Shown piece by piece: positions 54,160 to 63,679 of a stretch of 64,000 nt of DNA. The stretch is from positions 4,208,001 through 4,272,000 of the forward strand of contig NZ_OY781981.1 of NCBI RefSeq assembly GCF_963677565.1. Reading direction: 5' to 3'. How positions within the stretch are numbered: position 1 is the stretch's first letter; each line of letters starts with the position of its first letter. This DNA comes from an uncultured Draconibacterium sp. (lineage in GTDB: Bacteria; Bacteroidota; Bacteroidia; Bacteroidales; Prolixibacteraceae). A program made the position numbers and the translations under genes. The notes under the pieces were generated by a model that saw only the letters and a list, made by a program, of their open reading frames with translations, ran no database searches and was not told the DNA's origin.

Positions 54160-55689
54160 ATGTCATATTCTAACAACAAGCGCATAGCAAAAAATACAGC
54201 GATGTTGTACATACGAATGATACTAACGATGGTAGTATCTTTATATACATCCAGAATCATTTTAAATACTCTTGGCGTAGTAGATTTCGGAATATATAAC
54301 GTCGTAGGCGGTTTTGTTACAATGTTCGCCTTTTTCAATAACGCCATGGCTTCAGCAACGCAACGTTTTTTATCTTTTGAAATTGGAAAGAATGATTTAA
54401 AACAATTGCGTAATGTTTTTAGTATGAGTATCAATATACACCTACTAATTGCATTGCTGATACTTCTATTCGCTGAAACTCTTGGTCTGTGGTTTTTTAA
54501 GACACAACTAACAATTCCACAAGATCGCTTAATTGCTGCAAAGTGGGTATTTCACTTCTCTATTTTAGCACTTATTGTTAATATGTTGAGTGTTCCTTAT
54601 AATGCTGCAATAATTGCTCATGAAAGAATGAAGGTATTTGCTTGGGTAAGCATTATTGAAGTAAGCCTCAAACTATTAATTGTATTTATGCTTCAGTGGT
54701 TTGGCTTAGATAAACTGAAGTTTTATGCAGTGCTAGTATTTTCTGTTTCATTGATAATAAGGATTATATATGGAATTTATTGTAGTCGTAATTTTAAAGA
54801 AAGTAAATTTCGTTTTTATTGGAACCAACAGCTTTTTAAAACACTTGCAAACTATGCAGGCTGGAATCTCTGGGGCAATGTTGCAAGTGTAATAATGGGA
54901 CAAGGAATCAACGTTCTCCTAAATATCTTCTTTGGACCGGTTGTAAATGCAGCTCGTGGCATTGCTTTTCAGGTCCGTGCGGCAATGAATAGTTTTGTAC
55001 AAAACTTTCAGATGGCGATGAACCCCCAAATTATAAAATCGTATGCATCAGGTGATATTAAATACATGCACCAACTTATATTCCAAGGAGCCAAATACTC
55101 CTTCTTTTTACTATTCATGATTTCACTCCCTGTTATATTGGAAACTGAATATATTCTAAAGCTATGGCTTAAAACAGTGCCAGAACACACACTTGTATTT
55201 ACCAGACTAGTACTTATTAATATTCTGATAGACAGTATTTCAGGCCCATTGATGACCGCTGCCCAGGCAACAGGAAAAATAAAACTTTATCAAAGTATTG
55301 TTGGAGGACTACTCATTTTAAACTTACCAGTTTCATACTTTTTTTTACAATGGGGATATCCTCCAGAAATAACATTATGGATAAGTATCGGGATATCAAT
55401 TAATGCACTTATAGCAAGATTAATAATAGTAAGAATCCTTATTCAAATAGAAATAGCATGCTTTCTTTCTGACGTAATATTACGCATAGCTTCAATATGT
55501 ATAATTACTCCAATTTTCCCAATAATTATTAACATGAAATTAAGTGAATCCTTTTTTCGACTTATTCTTTTGTGCATTATCTCATTATTAAGTTCCGCTG
55601 TTATTATCTATTTTGTAGGTCTAGCAAATAATGAACGAGCTTTTATCATGAGAAAATTAATCAAACGCAATAATTTTGGCACACCATAA
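54160..55689 (+). CDS. Wzx-like oligosaccharide flippase
   Basis: A 509-residue multi-pass protein with about 12-14 helices, beginning with RIAKNTAMLYIRMILTMVVSLYTSRIIL, typical of the polysaccharide-transport (MOP) superfamily. GIYNVVGGFVTMFAFFNNAM and ANYAGWNLWGNVASVIMGQG are conserved family segments. It would flip lipid-linked repeat units across the inner membrane. It is the first gene of the low-G+C part (18 of 60 in 55441-55500 are G or C). Confidence 0.9.
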   Translation: MSYSNNKRIAKNTAMLYIRMILTMVVSLYTSRIILNTLGVVDFGIYNVVGGFVTMFAFFNNAMASATQRFLSFEIGKNDLKQLRNVFSMSINIHLLIALLILLFAETLGLWFFKTQLTIPQDRLIAAKWVFHFSILALIVNMLSVPYNAAIIAHERMKVFAWVSIIEVSLKLLIVFMLQWFGLDKLKFYAVLVFSVSLIIRIIYGIYCSRNFKESKFRFYWNQQLFKTLANYAGWNLWGNVASVIMGQGINVLLNIFFGPVVNAARGIAFQVRAAMNSFVQNFQMAMNPQIIKSYASGDIKYMHQLIFQGAKYSFFLLFMISLPVILETEYILKLWLKTVPEHTLVFTRLVLINILIDSISGPLMTAAQATGKIKLYQSIVGGLLILNLPVSYFFLQWGYPPEITLWISIGISINALIARLIIVRILIQIEIACFLSDVILRIASICIITPIFPIIINMKLSESFFRLILLCIISLLSSAVIIYFVGLANNERAFIMRKLIKRNNFGTP

Positions 55690-55788
55690 TAGATTTTATC
55701 GCATTCGTTTCGCTTTAGAGATATTGAAGAATATGATCATGCCTCTAAAGTGCTTAATTATATCCACCATAAAAATAAAATACCATTA

Positions 55789-56709
55789 ATGAATAGAATA
55801 TATCTGGCATGGTTTAAATTGCCTTTTGGAAAAACAAATTTTGGTGATGAACTGAGTCCTTTTATCGTAAAAAAGTTAACTAGTGCCAAAATTGTATTTA
55901 TGCCTTACAAGGAGGACTCCGTAAAGAAAATGCTGCTTCTCTTTACTAAACTACTTTATACAAGGAGAGTAACTGTTAGAGGTTTTTTTGATATAATGAG
56001 ATATTATATTGATGGAAAACATTCTGTAATATATGCTATTGGAAGTATAATCAAAACTAATAATTATAAAAAATCAATTATTTGGGGTTCTGGAATAATA
56101 TCCAAAGATGAACATATAAATTACTCAGTTTTTCATGCAGTGAGGGGAGTTCATACACAAAAAAGAATTCTCGAACTCGGATATAATGCGCCTCAAGTGC
56201 TTGGAGATCCAGCCGTTTTACTACCTCTTGTTTATGAGGTCAAATTTTCGAAAAAAAAATATACACTTGGAATCATTCCTCATATTGCACATCAAGAAGA
56301 GTATTTATCAAAAAAGTATGATAAAAAAATTAAAGTTATTGATCTCACTGATCCGATAGAAAAGGTAATACTTGATATAAATTCTTGTGAGAAAACGATG
56401 TGTAGTTCATTGCATGGAATAATTGTCTCACATGCTTATGGAATTCCATCGTTATGGGTTAACTTATCAGACACTAAGCTAGCAGGTGATAATATCAAAT
56501 ATGCAGACTATTTCTCTTCAGTAAATATTGAGGAATACTTGCCATTAAAGAACAATATGGAATTACGCAATATTTGTATTGAAAATTTGTTTAAGAATCA
56601 TCGAAACAGAAGTTTACCCCCAAAAGGAGTCATTTCTAAATTACAAAATGAATTACTTAAATGTGCCCCATTTGAAATATTAGAAAAGTACAAGAAGAAA
56701 ATATCATAA
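55789..56709 (+). CDS. polysaccharide pyruvyltransferase-family protein
   Basis: About 306 residues from the ATG at 55789; a GTG start at 55750 is possible but adds a segment without family similarity. The signature GKTNFGDELSP near the N-terminus and SSLHGIIVSHAYGIP near residue 220 match the PS_pyruv_trans family. Family members add ketal-pyruvate to sugars, giving a negative charge, or act as glycosyltransferase-like enzymes; donor and acceptor are unknown. Its stop overlaps the next start by one base (TAATG). Confidence 0.85.
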   Translation: MNRIYLAWFKLPFGKTNFGDELSPFIVKKLTSAKIVFMPYKEDSVKKMLLLFTKLLYTRRVTVRGFFDIMRYYIDGKHSVIYAIGSIIKTNNYKKSIIWGSGIISKDEHINYSVFHAVRGVHTQKRILELGYNAPQVLGDPAVLLPLVYEVKFSKKKYTLGIIPHIAHQEEYLSKKYDKKIKVIDLTDPIEKVILDINSCEKTMCSSLHGIIVSHAYGIPSLWVNLSDTKLAGDNIKYADYFSSVNIEEYLPLKNNMELRNICIENLFKNHRNRSLPPKGVISKLQNELLKCAPFEILEKYKKKIS

Positions 56710-57494
56710 TGCCTAAAGTCACCATAATAATACCAGTATATAATGCTGAAAAATACATAGAAGAATGTTTAAAGAGCATCTTAGCACAAGATTATACCGA
56801 TTTTGAATGTATTTTAGTGGATGATGGCTCTAAGGATAACAGTAAATTTATTTGTGAAACTTATAAGAATAAAGATTCAAGATTTGTTGTTTTGAATCAA
56901 AGCAATTCCGGTGCAAGTATAGCAAGGTTTAATGGTGTAAAAATGGCGAAGGGCGAATGGATCATGTTCGTTGATAGTGACGACACTTTAAATTCTAATG
57001 CCTTGAGCCTTTTATTTCATGAGGCAAAACATTGCCAAATTGTTATTGGGCAAACAAAGTTGTTCCCTGAAGCATACACCTGGCCTTTTATACCTCAAAA
57101 GGCATTGTTTAACAAATTTGAGTATTTAAAGAAATTGATGACTCATAAAATACATGGTGGACCCTGTGCCCGGATAATAAAGAAGGAATTATTTAATGAT
57201 TTTGTATACGACATCCCCAAAACAGTTATATGTGGAGAGGATTACATTATGAACATTCGTCTATGTTTGGATCTTAAAAATGTTAAGATTATTGATCACG
57301 TGATTTACAACTACAGATATTTAGAACATGATTACAAGCAAAACATTTCTCTTCTATTTCAACGGATGGTCGAGGAAATAAAATCTATTGCGAATTTAAA
57401 AATCTCCACTTTTCAAAATCTATATTTGTATGCTGTAACCATTTTAACGTTCTTCCGCAGGAGTATTAAAACAAGTTTAAAACGATTTCTCTAA
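56709..57494 (+). CDS. family 2 glycosyltransferase
   Basis: A 261-residue GT-A enzyme. VTIIIPVYNAEKYIEECLKS (4-23 region) and ILVDDGSKDNS are the GT2 opening; the DxD-type motif is FVDSDDT (about 92-98), and CGEDYIMN near 180 holds the probable base. It adds one sugar to the growing repeat unit; donor not known. It overlaps both neighbours by one base, so translation is coupled. Confidence 0.92.
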   Translation: MPKVTIIIPVYNAEKYIEECLKSILAQDYTDFECILVDDGSKDNSKFICETYKNKDSRFVVLNQSNSGASIARFNGVKMAKGEWIMFVDSDDTLNSNALSLLFHEAKHCQIVIGQTKLFPEAYTWPFIPQKALFNKFEYLKKLMTHKIHGGPCARIIKKELFNDFVYDIPKTVICGEDYIMNIRLCLDLKNVKIIDHVIYNYRYLEHDYKQNISLLFQRMVEEIKSIANLKISTFQNLYLYAVTILTFFRRSIKTSLKRFL

Positions 57495-58549
57495 TGGGTT
57501 TTTATTATAGTTTATTTTTCATTTTACTGCTATTGGCTTTAATTGGAGATAGCTCGTTAAGAAATAAAACGCGTGGAAACAATACTGCCATTTATCGAAT
57601 TGCATTGCTGTGTATATCTACAGTATTAATTGTTATAACCTCCATTAGGTATGAAGTTGGAACTGATTACACAGCCTATATAGAAGAAGCTCAGTATATG
57701 CTAAAAATACCTTTTAAAGAAGCTATTTTTAAATACGAGTTGTTCTTTGTACTATTTACAAAGATTTCCTATGGTTTATTTGGCACAATGCAATTCTTCT
57801 ACATGGTAATTGCATTTGTGATTATTGTTCCTTTTGCGTTGTCTATAAATTATATGAAGGAGTCATTATTTTATGTCTTTCTTTTTTTCTTCGTCACTAC
57901 TACTTTTTTTATATCATTGAATGCAATGAGACAAATAGCAGCTTTTTCTATAGCTTTCTATGCATTCGTAAAATATCTTAGAACTGATAATAAGAAATTT
58001 TTCTTAGCTATTATAATTGCAACCTTTTGGCATACTAGTGCACTCATCTATTTATCCATTTACTTTCTTGACAAAATCAATCTAAATAGGGTTTACATTC
58101 TAGTTTTAGTGTCATTTATTGTTTTCAAAGTCATTTTAAATCAGCTTATGATAAGTTTTATCGAAAACACGGGATTACCGTTGAGGTATTACTTTTTAGC
58201 ACAAGAAGGTTCATCTTCTTTGATGTTTATTATTATTTCACTGATCGTTTTCATACTGTTCAAATTCTTTGTTAAGAGAAATGATAACAAGTCAAATCTA
58301 TTCTATAATATATCATTACTTAATGTAGGAGTTGCAATCTTTGCAGATGGGATACCTGGTGCGTATAGACTGATGTACATATTCTACCCATTTTATTGCT
58401 TCATTTGTCCATATATGATTAGAAATTCTAGAATAAAACAAAAAAGAATAATGGCAATTGTTCTATTCTGTTTATTTGCAATTTATTATTACAGGCAACA
58501 GATACTTGGTAATGCAAATGAAATAGTACCATATAAATCCATTTTATAG
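57494..58549 (+). CDS. EpsG/Wzy-like polysaccharide polymerase
   Basis: A 351-residue membrane protein with about nine or ten helices. RYEVGTDYTAYIE (about 53-65) and SLNAMRQIAAFSIAFYAF (about 140) match the EpsG family. It is probably the polymerase that joins repeat units in the periplasm in the Wzx/Wzy pathway; assignment rests on topology, motif and context. A 145-base gap follows. Confidence 0.85.
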   Translation: MGFYYSLFFILLLLALIGDSSLRNKTRGNNTAIYRIALLCISTVLIVITSIRYEVGTDYTAYIEEAQYMLKIPFKEAIFKYELFFVLFTKISYGLFGTMQFFYMVIAFVIIVPFALSINYMKESLFYVFLFFFVTTTFFISLNAMRQIAAFSIAFYAFVKYLRTDNKKFFLAIIIATFWHTSALIYLSIYFLDKINLNRVYILVLVSFIVFKVILNQLMISFIENTGLPLRYYFLAQEGSSSLMFIIISLIVFILFKFFVKRNDNKSNLFYNISLLNVGVAIFADGIPGAYRLMYIFYPFYCFICPYMIRNSRIKQKRIMAIVLFCLFAIYYYRQQILGNANEIVPYKSIL

Positions 58550-58694
58550 AGAGACACAGCGTTTATAAAATGAGCAGACCTAAAAACTAATTAACAGTAG
58601 TACCTAAAACGTTTCATAATTATTTATCAATTAAAAATTTAGTACAACACTACTAGTCTTAAATTATCACTCCTTTTCAAAAGTCTATCTAAGT

Positions 58695-60038
58695 ATGAAA
58701 AAAGTAATTACATACGGCACATTTGATTTATTACATAAAGGCCACATTAATATTTTAAAACGAGCAAAACAATTTGGCGATTATTTAATTGTTGGGGTAA
58801 CAACAGAAAACTATGATAAAGGGCGTGGAAAATTAAATGTTCACAAGAGTACTATTGAACGAATTAAAGACGTTCACAGCACTAATCTTGCTGACGAGAT
58901 TATTGTTGAAGAATACGAAGGGCAAAAGATTGAAGATATTCAAAAAAACAATATCGATGTTTTTGTAATTGGATCCGACTGGAAAGGGAAATTCGATTAT
59001 TTAAAAGAATATTGCGAAGTAGTTTACCTAGAGCGTACAAAGGGGATTTCAAGTACACAGCTAAGAGGACAAGAAGCTAAAACAATAAACATAGGTATCG
59101 TTGGCAGTGGAAGAATCGCTGGCCGATTTATTCCTGAATCTAAATATGTTAGCGGCATAAATGTTAATGGAGTTTATAACCCCAATATTGAATCTGCTAA
59201 AAACTTCTGCAACACTCATGAACTAGGATTTTTCACTGATAACTTTAATAAATTTATATCAAATGTTGATGCAGTTTACATTGCTTCTCCCCATTTTTCA
59301 CATGCGGAATATATTCTAAGATCACTCCAAAAAGGGAAACATGTTCTTTGCGAAAAACCTATGGTTTTAAAAGCTAAGGAAGCAAATGAGTTATACCAAT
59401 TAGCAGACAAACAGGGATTAGTATTGATGGAAGCTATTAAAACAGCTTATGCTCCGGCCTTTCATCAACTTATATCTATAGTTAAGAGCGGAGCTATCGG
59501 AACGATAAAAGATATAGATGCATCTTTTACTAAACTTTCGGCAGGAGATTTAAGAGAGCTTTCGGCAAAACAAGCAGGAGGAAGTATTACAGAGCTAGCG
59601 ACTTATCCATTACTTCCCATTATAAAAATACTAGGTATTAATTATCAGGATGTGCATTTTTATTCTTGGATATCTTCAGGTGTAGATTTATTTACAAGAG
59701 GAGTTATAAAATATGATAAGGCGATTGCATCATTTAAAGTAGGGCTTGGAGTAAAAACAGAAGGAGATCTGATCATTTCAGGAACCAAAGGTTACGCATA
59801 TGTTCCTGCTCCTTGGTGGAAAACAGAATATTTTGAGTTACGATTTGAAGATCAAAATAAAACACGAAAATATTTCTCAAAATTTGATTCAGATGGATTA
59901 AGATATGAGATACATGAGTTTACATCACTAATAAATAAAAATAAAAACAATTACTTACGAGTTAACACTGAAGAATCTATGGCAATAATTGGTATAATCG
60001 AGAAATTTCGGAAAGAATACAATCTGCAAAAACTTTAA
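58695..60038 (+). CDS. fusion: glycerol-3-phosphate cytidylyltransferase-like domain + Gfo/Idh/MocA oxidoreductase
   Basis: A 447-residue protein with two enzymes in one chain. Residues 1-126 form a nucleotidyltransferase of the TagD type: GTFDLLHKGH (8-17, HxGH at 14-17) binds CTP, IGSDWKGKF is at 92-100, and the signature RTKGISSTQLR at 114-124. Residues about 131-447 form a Gfo/Idh/MocA oxidoreductase with IGIVGSGRIAG (G137-x-G139) and EKP at 220-222. The likely path is: the dehydrogenase makes or reduces a sugar or keto-sugar phosphate to a polyol phosphate, and the cytidylyltransferase activates it as a CDP compound. The LicD gene follows after 27 bases. The exact substrate (glycerol, ribitol or another) is not readable from sequence. 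No frameshift or stop separates the two halves. Confidence 0.92.
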   Translation: MKKVITYGTFDLLHKGHINILKRAKQFGDYLIVGVTTENYDKGRGKLNVHKSTIERIKDVHSTNLADEIIVEEYEGQKIEDIQKNNIDVFVIGSDWKGKFDYLKEYCEVVYLERTKGISSTQLRGQEAKTINIGIVGSGRIAGRFIPESKYVSGINVNGVYNPNIESAKNFCNTHELGFFTDNFNKFISNVDAVYIASPHFSHAEYILRSLQKGKHVLCEKPMVLKAKEANELYQLADKQGLVLMEAIKTAYAPAFHQLISIVKSGAIGTIKDIDASFTKLSAGDLRELSAKQAGGSITELATYPLLPIIKILGINYQDVHFYSWISSGVDLFTRGVIKYDKAIASFKVGLGVKTEGDLIISGTKGYAYVPAPWWKTEYFELRFEDQNKTRKYFSKFDSDGLRYEIHEFTSLINKNKNNYLRVNTEESMAIIGIIEKFRKEYNLQKL

Positions 60039-60065
60039 GATAATTCCTATTCAATCTTATAATAC

Positions 60066-60887
60066 ATGATGAACGAAAACATAAAAAAACTTCATAAAAT
60101 AAATATAGAGACCCTAAAAGAAGTATTACAAGTATGTGACAGCTTTAAGTTAAATTACTATATGCTTGGAGGCACTATGCTTGGAGCAATCAGACATAAA
60201 GGATTTATTCCATGGGATGATGATATTGATATTGGAATGCCACGTGCACATTACGAAAAATTTCTAGATATTGCTCCTCAACATCTAAATAAAAGGTTAA
60301 AAATTAGAAATTTTAAAACTGACCCTAGCTACCACTACTATATTACACGTGTACTAGACACGAATACTAAAGTGATAGAGATTAGGCACAAACATGAAAA
60401 TAATTATACTCATGCTGCCATAGATATATTCCCCTTAGATGGTACACCTAATAATAAAATTTTAAGAAAAATATTCATTTTTCGTGTTATGATGCACAGA
60501 GCAATGATGTCATTACATTATAAAGACACTATTATTATAAATGCCAATAGAAATCCATTCGAAACTTTATTCTTAAAATTGATAACAAAGCTTCCAACGG
60601 AAAAGATTTTTAATGCAAACAAACAGAAATTTATTATCGATTCCCTATTAAAAAGATATGATATGAATACTTCTTACTATTCAGGAAATTTAATGGGAGC
60701 TTACCGAACAAAAGAACTATTTCCAACATCAGTATACGGTAATAAATCATACAAATTTGAGAATATTAATTTGAGAGGAATTGAAGACTTCGATTATTAC
60801 TTATCTCAACTTTATGGAGAATATATGAAACTACCTCCAGAAAATCAGAGAAAAATACACTACGAATTGATCGACCTTAAACCATAA
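60066..60887 (+). CDS. LicD-family phosphotransferase
   Basis: A 273-residue protein with the LicD core MLGGTMLGAIRHKGFIPWDD (33-52), with D51-D52-D53-x-D55 as metal-binding acidic residues. LicD and the fukutin-type proteins transfer a phospho-alcohol from a CDP donor (phosphorylcholine in pneumococcus, ribitol phosphate in FKTN/FKRP) to a glycan. In this locus no choline genes (licA, licB, licC) are present; the CDP donor probably comes from the fused cytidylyltransferase next door. Start may be the first or second methionine (60066 or 60069). Confidence 0.9.
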   Translation: MMNENIKKLHKINIETLKEVLQVCDSFKLNYYMLGGTMLGAIRHKGFIPWDDDIDIGMPRAHYEKFLDIAPQHLNKRLKIRNFKTDPSYHYYITRVLDTNTKVIEIRHKHENNYTHAAIDIFPLDGTPNNKILRKIFIFRVMMHRAMMSLHYKDTIIINANRNPFETLFLKLITKLPTEKIFNANKQKFIIDSLLKRYDMNTSYYSGNLMGAYRTKELFPTSVYGNKSYKFENINLRGIEDFDYYLSQLYGEYMKLPPENQRKIHYELIDLKP

Positions 60888-60901
60888 TAAGTTATTCGTA
60901 T

Positions 60902-61849
60902 ATGCGAAAATTGCTATTGTTACTAAAAAGGAAAGACTACAGATCCAATATTGCGAACTTTATTAAAGCTGGATTATTTATAACCCCTTCATTACAAATA
61001 TTATTATTAGGAATATCAAAAAAAGCCTTAGAGATACTTAGATTATCTACTCAGCTAAAAATTCAAAAGAAATTATCTAAAAAATATAGTCATATATTGC
61101 AAAATCCGCCAGAACTGACAAAAGACAAGAAGGAGTCAAACAAAGTTTGGATTTGTTGGCTTCAAGGAATTGAAAACGCTCCGAAATTAGTTCAGGTTTG
61201 TTACAAATCAGTAGTTAGAAATCTATCTGATAAAGAAGTAATTGTTGTTACCAAAGACAATTATTCCAGATATACAAAACTGCCAAAACACATATTAAAT
61301 AAGTGGGAAAAAGGTACTATTTCAAACACCCATTTCTCAGATATATTAAGAATAGAGCTCTTGGTAAGGCACGGTGGTTTATGGTTGGACTCTACTGTTT
61401 TATGCACTAACTCAACAGTGCCAAAGTATATTGAACAATCAGATTTATTTCTTTATCAGGTTTTGAAACCAGGACTTGATGGTCATTCTATCTATGTCTC
61501 AAGTTGGTTAATAAAAGCAAATAGTAACAACAAAGTCTTAGGTCTTACACGAGAATTACTATTTGACTATTGGAAAAAAAAGAACAGATTAGTTGATTAT
61601 TTTCTTTTACATCATTTTTTGTGTATTTCATTAAATACATTTCAGGATCAGAAAAATAAAATTCCCAAATTTCCAAATTCAATTCCTCATATACTTCTCC
61701 TTCAATTGTTTGACAATTTTGACAGCCAGAAATATCAGCACATACAACATCTCACCCCATTTCATAAACTAAGTTATAAGAGGGATACTAATGAGTTAGC
61801 CATAAAAAATACATTTTACGATATTTTAATTAACCAAGAAAGATATTAG
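60902..61849 (+). CDS. Caps_synth/GT32-like capsule glycosyltransferase
   Basis: A 315-residue protein. The N-terminal 70 residues are basic and hydrophobic and may hold the enzyme at the membrane. VWICWLQGIENAPKLVQVCYKS (cut here; about 82-103), HFSDILRIELLVRHGGLWLD (143-162) and the DxT after it form the DXD-type nucleotide-sugar site of the Caps_synth/Gly_transf_sug group. It transfers a sugar to the repeat unit; donor and linkage unknown. It follows LicD by 14 bases. Confidence 0.85.
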   Translation: MRKLLLLLKRKDYRSNIANFIKAGLFITPSLQILLLGISKKALEILRLSTQLKIQKKLSKKYSHILQNPPELTKDKKESNKVWICWLQGIENAPKLVQVCYKSVVRNLSDKEVIVVTKDNYSRYTKLPKHILNKWEKGTISNTHFSDILRIELLVRHGGLWLDSTVLCTNSTVPKYIEQSDLFLYQVLKPGLDGHSIYVSSWLIKANSNNKVLGLTRELLFDYWKKKNRLVDYFLLHHFLCISLNTFQDQKNKIPKFPNSIPHILLLQLFDNFDSQKYQHIQHLTPFHKLSYKRDTNELAIKNTFYDILINQERY

Positions 61850-61875
61850 CTTCTCCACTACAGAATAATTATTCA

Positions 61876-62952
61876 ATGCAAATAGCAATAATAGGCACCG
61901 CAGGCATCCCAAGCAAATACGGAGGGTTTGAAACCTTAACCGAATACCTTACCAAATTCCTTGGAGAAAAATTAGATATAACAGTATATTGTTCAGCAAA
62001 AAACTACGAGGAGAAAAAAACGCAATACAACAAGACCCACTTAAAATACATTGGTCTTGATGCGAATGGTATTCAAAGTATCCCGTATGATATAATATCC
62101 TTGTTTCACGCATCGCGTAACCATGATCCTATTCTCATTCTGGGTGTTTCCGGATGTATTATTCTGCCCTTGTTTCGGTTGTTTTATCCCAAAAAGAAAT
62201 TGATCATCAACATTGACGGATTAGAACACCGAAGAGAGAAATGGAATAAAGGAATTCAGAAGTTTCTTAAGTTATCAGAACGTTTTGCAGTTAAATACGG
62301 TAATTATATAATTGCTGACAATAAAGCCATACAAGACTATATAGCAAGTGAGTATAATAAAAGAAGTGAATTGATAGCCTATGGTGGAGATCATTCAAAA
62401 GCAATTGATCTTAGTGATAAAACACGCACTATGTATGGTATTCCTGCAAATTACGCTTTTAAAGTTTGCCGTATTGAACCGGAAAATAACATACACCTCA
62501 TTCTGGAAGCTTTCAAGTCATCAGATCTTCCAATCGTTTTAATTGGTAACTGGCAAAAGAGCGATTACGGCCTAAAGCTAAAGGAACTTTACTCAAAATA
62601 TCCATCTATTCTGTTACTCGATCCGATATACGATCAACATGAATTAGATGAAATTAGAAGTAATTGTTCAATTTATGTTCACGGTCACAGTGCCGGAGGC
62701 ACGAATCCATCGTTGGTTGAAGCGATGAATTTAGGCCTTCCAATAATGGCGTATGATGTTAGCTATAACCGGGAGACCACTTATAATAAAGCAGTCTATT
62801 TCAAGTCAGCTGAGGCACTTCAGGAACTCATATCAAAATGCAACAAAAACAACCTGCAAAATATAGCTTCTGAAATGAAAAGAATTGCGCAGGAACAATA
62901 TACCTGGGCTAAAATATCAGATCAATATTATAAGTTGATCTCAAGCAATTAA
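61876..62952 (+). CDS. DUF1972/GT4-family glycosyltransferase
   Basis: A 358-residue GT-B enzyme. The N-terminal DUF1972 part starts IGTAGIPSKYGGFETLTEYL; the C-terminal Rossmann half contains VHGHSAGGTNPSLVEAMNLG (about 272-291) with the EX7E-like acid for the nucleotide-sugar. Relatives include rhamnosyltransferases of capsule and O-antigen loci, so addition of a deoxysugar is a fair guess only. It is the last gene before a 727-base gap. Confidence 0.88.
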   Translation: MQIAIIGTAGIPSKYGGFETLTEYLTKFLGEKLDITVYCSAKNYEEKKTQYNKTHLKYIGLDANGIQSIPYDIISLFHASRNHDPILILGVSGCIILPLFRLFYPKKKLIINIDGLEHRREKWNKGIQKFLKLSERFAVKYGNYIIADNKAIQDYIASEYNKRSELIAYGGDHSKAIDLSDKTRTMYGIPANYAFKVCRIEPENNIHLILEAFKSSDLPIVLIGNWQKSDYGLKLKELYSKYPSILLLDPIYDQHELDEIRSNCSIYVHGHSAGGTNPSLVEAMNLGLPIMAYDVSYNRETTYNKAVYFKSAEALQELISKCNKNNLQNIASEMKRIAQEQYTWAKISDQYYKLISSN

Positions 62953-63679
62953 CCCCACAAACCAAAACCACCTCCCTGCTTCTCCCCTTTTTTAGTGGAT
63001 ATGTCCGAAGTTTGAGCTTCCGAATTGAAAATCAGCCACAGCCAAATCCCGTACTTTTAAATCGGGAACAGAGGAATAAAAGTAACCATAAAGAAAAACC
63101 TCGAGGGGCCTCTCTTAAACCTGCTGTTGAATATTTTCCGGTTCGGCAGTCTCGTCAGCAGCACTCGGTCAGCGATCCCAAAAATCAGTAATTATCCGAG
63201 CATTTTTATACTGCCGTTAAAAAATAGGGATTTATAAACTGAGAAAGCTGTATCGGCGCATCAATTTCATCTTTTTAGATGGTGTTGGCATCGAATATCC
63301 ACTGATCAATAGTTGCGATTCATGCTTTGCGGCTGCTGTTAACCACTAGGTTTTGCAGAATAGCCACTTTAAATTAAAGTGTTTTCTGGTGCAAAGTGTT
63401 CCCAAAACTAACAACGCGTAAAGAGAAAAGTGGTCAGCACAAATTAAATTGCTCTCCGCGCAACCTTTTATATATTTCGCACATCTATAATTATACTCCG
63501 CAAAATAGAGGATTGGCATTCCAATCCTCTATTCTTGCAACGAGGGCTTATATCGATTGCAACAGGAAAATCCACCGCTAACGATTTCGGTTCAAAGGAG
63601 AAAACGAGAGAAATTTGATAAATAAATAGTTATGTAATTCCATCAAGAAATAAATACCAATTAGCATCGTTAAGAATTT
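62953..63679. other. 727-bp gap between glycosyltransferase and Wzi-like gene
   Basis: No gene is supported. On the minus strand short frames between about 63000 and 63120 give phrases without known product, so decayed sequence is possible. A strong hairpin lies at 63504-63533 (listed separately). Other arms: GAAG/CTTC at 63007-63020. No promoter match to the -33/-7 consensus was seen before the Wzi-like gene. Confidence 0.45.
63504..63533. repeat. 13-bp perfect hairpin AATAGAGGATTGG / CCAATCCTCTATT
   Basis: Two perfect 13-base arms around CATT. There is no clear T-run on either side, so it may be an mRNA-stabilising or processing hairpin, or a small repeat, rather than a standard terminator. 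Confidence 0.7.

Noticed and set aside
63396..63581. 61-codon frame in the gap before the Wzi-like gene
   Set aside because: It runs through the 13-bp hairpin and shows no family pattern.
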